Shown here: positions 57,587 to 64,000 of the stretch, piece after piece
Position numbering within the stretch: position 1 is the stretch's first letter
How the letters are laid out: every line of letters starts with the position of its first letter
Made by a program: the position numbers and the translations under genes
Notes under the pieces: model-generated
The model's database searches: none
Told to the model about the DNA's origin: nothing
Seen by the model: the letters and a program-made list of their open reading frames with translations, nothing else
Assembly: GCA_003615045.1 (NCBI GenBank)
Contig: ML014177.1
Span: forward strand, 29,185 to 93,184
Reading direction: 5' to 3'
Origin: Caulochytrium protostelioides
Lineage: Eukaryota; Chytridiomycota; Caulochytriomycetes; Caulochytriales; Caulochytriaceae
DNA length: 64,000 nucleotides

Positions 57587-60500
57587 AGCGGCGGCAGCGG
57601 CATGCGCAGCGGCAGCAGCAGCAACGGCCTCGTTGGCGCGGGCCACGCGGCGCATGCCCCTTACCACCCCCTTCCCCTCCCCCATCACGGCACATCGGCG
57701 CCTGCGCACGATTTTCGGGAGCGCGCCGAGCCGGCCGGGTATATGCAGGCAAGCATGTATGCGGCGACGGCGTCGGTCGTGATCGAGACGCTGAACCACC
57801 TGGGCGACGAGGCGACCGGCCTCGAGGGCATCGACCATCTGCCGATGGTGATCGTGTGTGGCGCCCAGAGCGCGGGCAAGTCGAGCCTGCTCGAAGCCGT
57901 CTGCGGGATTCCGCTGCCCCGCAACCACAGCACCACGACGCGCTGTCCGTTCGAGATCCGTCTGATGCGTCGTCCCTATGATGCCGAGCTGACCCGGGGC
58001 GATCGTGGCGACCGCGCGCTGGATGAGACCTCTTCGGAGGCAGACAACGTCGTCGAAGCGTCGCTCACGCGGCCCGAACCGCCGTCGGATGCGCGCTCGC
58101 CATCACGATCGACGACCAAGTCGAAAGCGCTTGCTCCAGCAGCCGCGGCTCCGGCTTCGATCGCTGATGCGGCTGCGGCTGCCGCGAACAGCGTCACGTG
58201 CTCCATCAAACTCCGACGCCGTGCCGCCACGACGCGGTTCGGGCCGGACTGCTTGCCGCTCAGCGAGATGGCGGTCTGGCTGCGCCGCGCCCAGACGGCG
58301 ATTCTGAACCCCGCCGAGTCGGCGTCGCGCTATGAAGACCCCACCCTGTCACCCGTCCAGCTCGAAGCCCTGCTCAGTGGTCCCCGGGACCAAGCGTGGT
58401 CCAACGACGTCATCTGCCTCGAAGTCTATGGCGCGGCGGCGGATCTGACGCTCGTGGATCTTCCCGGTCTCGTGCAGAGTCTCGAGCCCAACCAGAAGCA
58501 CGACTATATTCGGATCGTGGACGAGATGGTCCAGGGCTACATGAACAACCCGCGGGCGCTGATCCTCGCAACGGTGAGCTGCAAGGACGACATCCAGAAC
58601 CAGAAGGTCTATCAGATGGCGCAGCGCGCCGACCCGACGGGCGCGCGGACGATCGGCATCTTGACCAAACCCGACACGATCGAACGCAGTGCTGAGCAGC
58701 CGTGGCTCGATGTGATGGGCGGCGACACGTTCCCTCTGGCCAAGGGCTGGTATATGGTACGTAACCCCAGCCAGCTCGATCTGAGTGCGGGCGCCATGAC
58801 GCCCGAGCGGGCGCGCCGCGACGAGGCCACCTTTTTCGCCAATACGCTGCCGTGGTGCCTGCACCCGCCGTTCCAGGAGCGCCTGGGCGTGCTCCGGTTG
58901 CGCGCGGCCCTCGAGCACGACTTGTTTGAGATTTGCCAGTCGGCCTTGCCCGAAATCAAACGCAACCTCATGAGCCGGCTCATGGCGCTGGAAGCGCTGC
59001 TCGCCGAGTTGCCGGGCGACGTCGTCACCAATCCCAAGGACTACCTGTCGGTTCTGTTCCGCCGGTTCGAGCAAGCGATCGACCGCGAAGTGGCGGCGCT
59101 GGACGACCGCAAAGACTTCTGGCATGCCTGCCAAGCCATCTACCGCGACTTCTACCACGGCGTCGCCAGCACCCAGATCCATTTTGTCCCGCTGGCCCAC
59201 GGACGCCCCGCGCCGTCGGCACGCTCCGGGCCAGCCTCAGCCTCGCATCTGGCATCGCATCCGGCGGCCGTGCCCGACCGTGCTGTTCCTCCGGTCGGCC
59301 CCGCGACCGCATCGATGGCGATCCCGGTTCCCCGGGGGCCGCATGTGTTAACCGCCGACGCCGCGGCCGGCAGCGCCGCCTCGACGGCGGGCACGCCGTC
59401 GGCACGGCTGCCTCACGACGTGGCCAACACACCCGGCGGGATCCCGTCGCGGCCGCCGTCCGATGCTGCGCTGTTCGAGGATCAGCCCCCCAACGCTGTG
59501 CCGACGAGCGCCGCCCCCGCCACGGCCGCTCGTGCCGCGGGTTCGAGCGCGGCCTCGACGTCCACGCCCGCCGCGCCGTCGCCGGATCCGGTATCGAGCG
59601 CTTCCCCCGCCGCGGCGGAGGCCAGCAGTAGCGGCGATGGGGGCGATGGCCGCGGCGGCGGCTTTTTTGCCAAAGTCTTCGGGACCGGACGAGACGCGAG
59701 CGGCGGAGCCCGCCCGCCCTCGTCCCATCGCGACTCGTCGGATCTGGCCCATGGCGAACTCACGACGCCCATGTCTTCGCCGCCGCGGCCCACGGCCCGG
59801 CCGGCGTCGCCCCTGGCGACTGCGCGGCCGCCCAAGCCGCTGTCGCCACCGCCCCCTGCGATCCCTAGCCACATCACGCCGCGGAGTATCATCACCATCG
59901 CGGAGCTGGTTCAGATGGGCGCGTCTCAGCGCGGCCGCGAGCTGTTCGTCTTCTCCAATACGCGGCTGCTGCCGGTCCTGCTCGGCCGGTTCCAGGAGAG
60001 CTGGGGCGCGCTGGCGCAGACCTGCCTGAGGCGGATCGCAGACCGCTTTACGCGGGTGTGGCGCGAGCAATGCCATGTCTTTGCGTCGTTCCCGCAGCTC
60101 GAGCAGTTCGTGCACGCGGCGTGCGAGCAGCGCCACGCCCGCTTGCGCGAGCGCGCGCAGAGCCAGCTGGGGATGCTGGTCGAGATGGAGCGCCGCCGCA
60201 AGTGGACGATGCACGAATCGCATTTCGCGGCCCTGCTCCAGGACGAAGTGGCGCAGCTCGGCAGCACGGTCTTTGGTCAGCCCCGCGCCGCGGCGTCGGA
60301 GCACGAGCCCATGCACGGGCACGATTCGAGCCGGATGTGGCACGACGTGACGAGCGGCGTCGTGCAGCGCGCGGCACAGACTGCGCTGCCCGGGTCGGCC
60401 CCGGCGGCGGCGGTGCTGCACGCGTACCTGTTCGGCGATCCGGCGCGGCCGCCAACGGCGGCCGGCGCCGAGGGCGGGTATGCTCGGTACACGGATGCCC

Positions 60501-60790
60501 ACGGGCGTAGCCAGGAGCTGCTGCAGCTGATGGGCTCGGTGCGCGCGTACTTTACGATCGCGTCGGCCCGGTTCCAGGACAGCGTGCCCATGGCCGTGGA
60601 CTTCCACTTGCTGGAAGCCTTCTGCCCGAATCTGGAGTATGATCTGCTGCTGGAGATCCTGAATCGGGACGACGTCTCGCCGGAGGCGTTCTTGGTCCGG
60701 GACAGCGCGATTCAGGCGCAACGCGATGCCGCACTGCACGAGAAAGAGATCCTGGAGCGACTGATGGGCACCCTCGAAACCATCGAATAA
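57092..60790 (+). CDS. Dynamin-like large GTPase with long inserts
   Basis: A membrane-remodelling GTPase of the dynamin superfamily, 1232 residues. An N-terminal extension of about 230 residues is Ser/Gly-rich with a Gly run. The GTPase domain begins near residue 225. G1 is GAQSAGKSS (257-265), G2 lies in STTTRCPFEIRL, G3 is DLPG (about 456) and G4 is TKPD (about 525-528). An Ala/Ser-rich insert of about 65 residues sits between G2 and G3. The middle or stalk region starts at about 590 and is broken by about 220 disordered residues (59200-59880). The stalk resumes with LVQMGASQRGRELFVFSN. A GED-like C-terminus ends with KEILERLMGTLETIE. No PH domain or proline-rich tail is seen, which fits Mx/DRP-like rather than classical dynamins. 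Orthology is not resolved. It is divergent from OGDH and converges on the LEA14-like gene. Confidence 0.92.
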
Positions 60791-61010
60791 TGACCACGTT
60801 AGGCGCCACGCCGTCACGAATGATATGCCCACCCTCCCGTCGCATCGCATCCCTTTTTAGGGATCATTTCATCCCTTCCCAGTCCATCTCGTCAACCGCG
60901 CGCAGAGTTGGCAAAGAAAAACATTGTATGTATCGATCCATCATCCAGAAGTGAACGGGTGACCGGCACCGATCGGACCTCGTGTGACTACACTCCAGCC
61001 CGCGAGGTCA

Positions 61011-62804
61011 TCAGGCACCAAGCCACGGATGGAACGCTCGGTGGGTCAGCCGGGTGATGACGCGCGGCACCATCCGGCGGAACGCCGACGAGACCAGCGC
61101 GGAGGCCAGCCCATTGTCTTCGTCCTTGGGCAGCGGAAGCTTCACGTCCAGCGCGACATCGGCCAGCGTCCGGCGCCACTGCCGATAGGGATCGTTGCCC
61201 GTCGTGCCCTGTGGGTGAAGGTCGTCGTCACGCTCGACCGCGGCATGAACGTCGTCGCGCAGCAAAAACTGGCGGAGCCGCGGCTCGGCGCGCGCCGGCC
61301 AGACTTTCAGGTTCTGCACGCGGATCGTCGCTTCGCCAATCGCATACTTGCCAGCGAGCTGACTGAGCGCGCTGTGGGTCGCGACAAAGGTGCGGACAAA
61401 CAGCCGCTTGGGGTGCATGCGGTCGTTGGGGCCCTGGCGGAGCGGCCAGTTGGACGACGGCAAGGCAACGCGGGCGACACGCGCGCCTTCGTAGTAGATT
61501 TCGGCCGTGACATCGAGGTCCAAAGCGCCGATGGCGACGGGCAGCGGGTTGACTAGGTCGAAGGAGATGCGCATGTACAGCGGCCAGATATCTGCGAACG
61601 GCGGCGGCTCGAGCACCTTGAACTCGCGCATGGTGATGTTGTAAGCGTCGGGGTCCATGATTGGGATCGGGCGGGCTGTTCCGTTTCCGGGTGGCAACAC
61701 CACATCACCGTCGTCATGGCCGTCATGGGGAACAGTCGTGTCGTTGCGCGGCGCGGCCGGGAACAGGTCCACATTGCCGTGGGTGCGCAGGCGGATCGAC
61801 CACGACCCGTAGCCATCGGCACGGACACGCGGCGTGCCGCGGGCCAGGTACCGGACGGTGGAGGGGAGGTAGAGCTGAGTCCCGTTGCCCTCGGGCTTGG
61901 CCGGACGGTGCTCACGCTGGTACGCCATAAAGCGCTTGAGCAAGGCGCGGATCCCCTCATGCTGTGGCGTGATGCGGAGCGCGACGGTGCGCTCGACCTC
62001 CGTCATGTGGGCGGGTGTCGTCATTTGCGGCAACAGCGCGTCAGCGATATACGTCAACCGATGGCCGTCCAAGACATCACCATCCCCATCACTATCACCG
62101 GCATCGTCGTTCTCGTCCGCATCATCATTACGGCGTGTCACGTCGAACGCTTCGTTCTTGCTGGGGAAGTCGAGGCCCACAGAGAACCGGACCCAGACAG
62201 GCTCCACGGTCGCTTCAACGGGCGAGGCTTCAGGCACAATGCTCGTCGCATGAATCACGGCGTCGATGGACGTGTCATTAAACTGGTCGAGACGTACGTC
62301 GGCCAGCTCGAGCGAGGCCGTCTCGATGCCGGCCTCGATGGCCAGGGGCACCAGGACATAGTAGACGAGCGGGACCGCGAGGGCCACAAGCAACAGCAAC
62401 AATGCGCACCCGCACGTAAGCACGCGGCGTACTTTCGATCGCGGCGGCGATGACGACGACAATGAAGATGGCAGGGGCATCTCTGGCCGCGGGTGGTGCC
62501 GGCGGAGTCGACCAGGTCGAACGTTGCCACTCTGCCGCGGCGGCGGTGTCCCTGGCAGAGGCACATCGGCTTGCGCCTCGCGGGCGAGGAGCGGCTGCGT
62601 CTCGGGGTCCTCGCCGCTCCGGGTGGGGAGGCCTGGGCTCATGGTGCCGCCTCTGGCTAACGTTGATTTCGCTGAGGCAAAGGAGGCGCCATGAAGCGCG
62701 ATGGGTGGGCGGTTTTCAGAAGCAGCGGCCTCATTGACCGGCGGCGACGGATCCACATCGGCAGCGGGCGCGGTTGATTCGTTCGTGGCGCCGGAGGACG
62801 GCAT
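61011..62804 (-). CDS. Single-pass membrane protein, LEA14/DUF3712-like
   Basis: A protein of 597 residues with a disordered N-terminus (about 120 residues), one membrane helix at about 124-150 (CALLLLLVALAVPLVYYVLV) preceded by basic residues (SKVRRVLT), and a long luminal or extracellular part. The outside part has beta-rich segments such as LELADVRLDQFNDTSIDAVI and YMRISFDLVNPLPVAIGALD, the pattern of the LEA14/DUF3712 fungal family. An acidic insert (DADENDDAGDSDGDGD) and several N-glycosylation sites (for example NGT and NIT) are present. Topology is inferred as type II. The start at 62804 (MPSSGATNESTAP) is preferred; 26 further residues are open upstream. Function in this family is unknown; a vacuole or tonoplast location is suggested for some fungal members. 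Confidence 0.75.
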   Translation of the reverse strand: MPSSGATNESTAPAADVDPSPPVNEAAASENRPPIALHGASFASAKSTLARGGTMSPGLPTRSGEDPETQPLLAREAQADVPLPGTPPPRQSGNVRPGRLRRHHPRPEMPLPSSLSSSSPPRSKVRRVLTCGCALLLLLVALAVPLVYYVLVPLAIEAGIETASLELADVRLDQFNDTSIDAVIHATSIVPEASPVEATVEPVWVRFSVGLDFPSKNEAFDVTRRNDDADENDDAGDSDGDGDVLDGHRLTYIADALLPQMTTPAHMTEVERTVALRITPQHEGIRALLKRFMAYQREHRPAKPEGNGTQLYLPSTVRYLARGTPRVRADGYGSWSIRLRTHGNVDLFPAAPRNDTTVPHDGHDDGDVVLPPGNGTARPIPIMDPDAYNITMREFKVLEPPPFADIWPLYMRISFDLVNPLPVAIGALDLDVTAEIYYEGARVARVALPSSNWPLRQGPNDRMHPKRLFVRTFVATHSALSQLAGKYAIGEATIRVQNLKVWPARAEPRLRQFLLRDDVHAAVERDDDLHPQGTTGNDPYRQWRRTLADVALDVKLPLPKDEDNGLASALVSSAFRRMVPRVITRLTHRAFHPWLGA

Positions 62805-63298
62805 GGCGGCTGCGAGCCGCGAGCTGCGGTGAGCGATAAGCCAGAACGGAGATGTGAACGAGGCCGGAAGCGAGGTCAACACAGTTAGGTGTGCAATGAC
62901 AGAGATCTCCCAAGGCGGTCGCGGTACCTGAATGATCTAGAATGGCCGATCCGTCGAATGAACGGACCAATTATATGAAACGGGCTGTTGAGAAGACACG
63001 GTACGATATGATCCGGTACGATACGGTGCGATACGGTACGATCGACGATGGGATCAGGAGCCGATGCGGATGGCCCTCTCATCGGTTCGGATGACGTCGG
63101 ATCAGATCAGATCGACCCATGAGCGGATCGGCAGCCCGTCACGATGCAATGTGAAGCAGGAACGAAGCGTCGTGGATCATTGCCATGGGTCGTGTGACCC
63201 GCCGAACGCGGGTGGCTGTGGTTGCTCCAGGGCGCTCGCCGTTATCCAGCGAACTCGTGGTTGACCCGACGTCACGGCGACTGCGCCCCTCGATGGTT
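62805..63298. other. Upstream region of LEA14-like gene
   Basis: No gene seen. At 62999-63050 there are imperfect copies of a GGTACGATAC-like 10-bp unit. Confidence 0.45.
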
Positions 63299-63553
63299 TG
63301 AGCCACGGCGCTGCGTGAGCCCCTCTGCGGTCTGAGCCACGGAGATAACTCAGCCACGCGACCGTCTGAGCCACGCAATTGTCTGAGCCACGCCTCCGTC
63401 TGAGCCACGCCTCCTTCTGAGCCACGCCTCCGTCTGAGCCACGCCTCCGTCTGAGCCACGTCTCCGTCTGAACCACACTGCCGTCTGAGCCACGCTGCCG
63501 TCTGAGCCACGCTGTCGTCTGAGCCACGCTGCCGTCTGAGCCACGCTGCGGAG
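63299..63553. repeat. 17-bp minisatellite, 15 copies
   Basis: Fifteen copies of a 17-bp unit, typically TGAGCCACGCCTCCGTC or TGAGCCACGCTGCCGTC, in perfect register with no insertion or deletion from 63299 to 63553. The first five copies are the most diverged, and the middle copies nearly identical. Because 17 is not a multiple of three, the minus strand reads a 17-residue repeat (GSDGSVAQTTAWLRRQR type) in all three frames without stops; that is a property of the unit, not evidence of a gene. Confidence 0.95.
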
Positions 63554-63802
63554 CGGGAGGCGCCGCGTCATTTCCATTTCTCCCATCTGGCACGCCTCCA
63601 TTTCTCTCGTCCCACTCCGGGTCCGCCGCCGTGCGGCGTTGCGAGGCGCCCGATCCGGGTCTCTTGAGCACGTCGCCACGTCGGCCGTAGCGACGGCAGC
63701 GGCAGCGGCAGCAGCAGCGGCGACAAACGCTTCCCAGCTCTCGATGCGCTTGCGCTCTTTCGCTGCATCCGTCCGACACACCCTTTGCGATTTGTCGAGG
63801 CC

Positions 63803-63880
63803 ACGCCGCACCCGCACGCCGCACCCGCACGCCGCACCCGCACGCCGCACCCGCACGCCGCACCCGCACGCCGCACCCGC
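63803..63880. repeat. 13-bp tandem repeat, six exact copies
   Basis: ACGCCGCACCCGC is repeated six times exactly. It lies outside any supported gene. Confidence 0.95.
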
Positions 63881-63930
63881 TTTGATCATCGCGCAATCAC
63901 GCCGACCCGTTCCCAGCTGCTGCCATTAGT

Positions 63931-63947
63931 GCTGCTGCTGCTGCTGC
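63931..63947. repeat. GCT triplet run
   Basis: Five GCT triplets just before the TC dinucleotide array. Confidence 0.7.
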
Positions 63948-63951
63948 CGCC

Positions 63952-63952
<1 letters not shown>

Positions 63953-64000
<48 letters not shown>
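63953..64000. repeat. TC dinucleotide microsatellite running off the window
   Basis: At least 24 TC units reach the last base, so the array continues beyond the window. It is not a telomere-type repeat. Confidence 0.95.

Noticed and set aside
63139-63896. Minus-strand frames coding 17-residue repeats (SDGSVAQTTAWLRR type)
   Set aside because: All three frames are open because the 17-bp DNA unit lacks stops; no flanking domain or start context supports a gene.
63953-64000. Terminal simple repeat as a possible telomere
   Set aside because: It is a TC dinucleotide array, not a TTAGGG-type repeat, and merely reaches the window edge.

Overview
This window is GC-rich nuclear DNA from a fungus. 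Fungal marks are VID27, a HUT1-type transporter, a secreted tyrosinase, mitochondrial EF-Tu and 2-oxoglutarate dehydrogenase with targeting leaders, and short GT-AG introns. A four-exon IFT57 gene (intraflagellar transport) and a WDR62/MABP1-like gene beside it imply a flagellum, so the source is probably a zoosporic fungus of the Chytridiomycota or Blastocladiomycota grade. The species cannot be fixed from sequence alone. Eighteen protein genes and one transposase-like relic are supported. Most genes are single exons. Seven introns of 120-217 bases were placed by joining conserved protein segments, and each join keeps the frame.

Layout: 1-1963 is the 3' part of a C2H2 zinc-finger gene. 3910-8739 is a very large Myb protein whose second repeat is split by a Ser-rich insert. 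9285-13310 (minus) is a PPR-like mitochondrial protein. 14309-15824 (minus) is mitochondrial EF-Tu. 18114-20687 is a secreted tyrosinase with a ricin-like N-terminal region. 21485-24808 is RFC1, 25332-26462 is the HUT1-type transporter, and 26630-28080 (minus) is an HDHD5/CECR5-type HAD protein. 29066-30599 is IFT57 and 31513-36402 the WDR62/MABP1-like protein. 37011-38235 is an EME1-like nuclease subunit, tail to tail with PrimPol (38300-39875, minus). 40672-43161 (minus) is VID27. About 43980-44640 (minus) holds a decayed TnpB/Fanzor-like relic. 44841-46859 (minus) and 47850-51137 are divergent genes of unknown function. 51399-54911 (minus) is the 2-oxoglutarate dehydrogenase E1 subunit. 57092-60790 is a dynamin-like GTPase, 61011-62804 (minus) a membrane-anchored LEA14/DUF3712-like protein, and 63299-64000 is tandem repeats.

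The genes do not form an operon-like system. Three themes recur: DNA replication and repair (RFC1, EME1, PrimPol), mitochondria (PPR protein, EF-Tu, OGDH, the HAD protein) and cilium or centrosome (IFT57, WDR62-like). The least expected items are the lectin-like/tyrosinase fusion with an unusual CuA spacing, the split Myb repeat, two perfect 16-bp hairpins each about 65 bases past a stop codon, the TnpB/Fanzor-like relic, and a 17-bp minisatellite whose core word recurs in two distant gaps. The high GC content leaves many long open frames antisense to real genes; these were treated as shadows.
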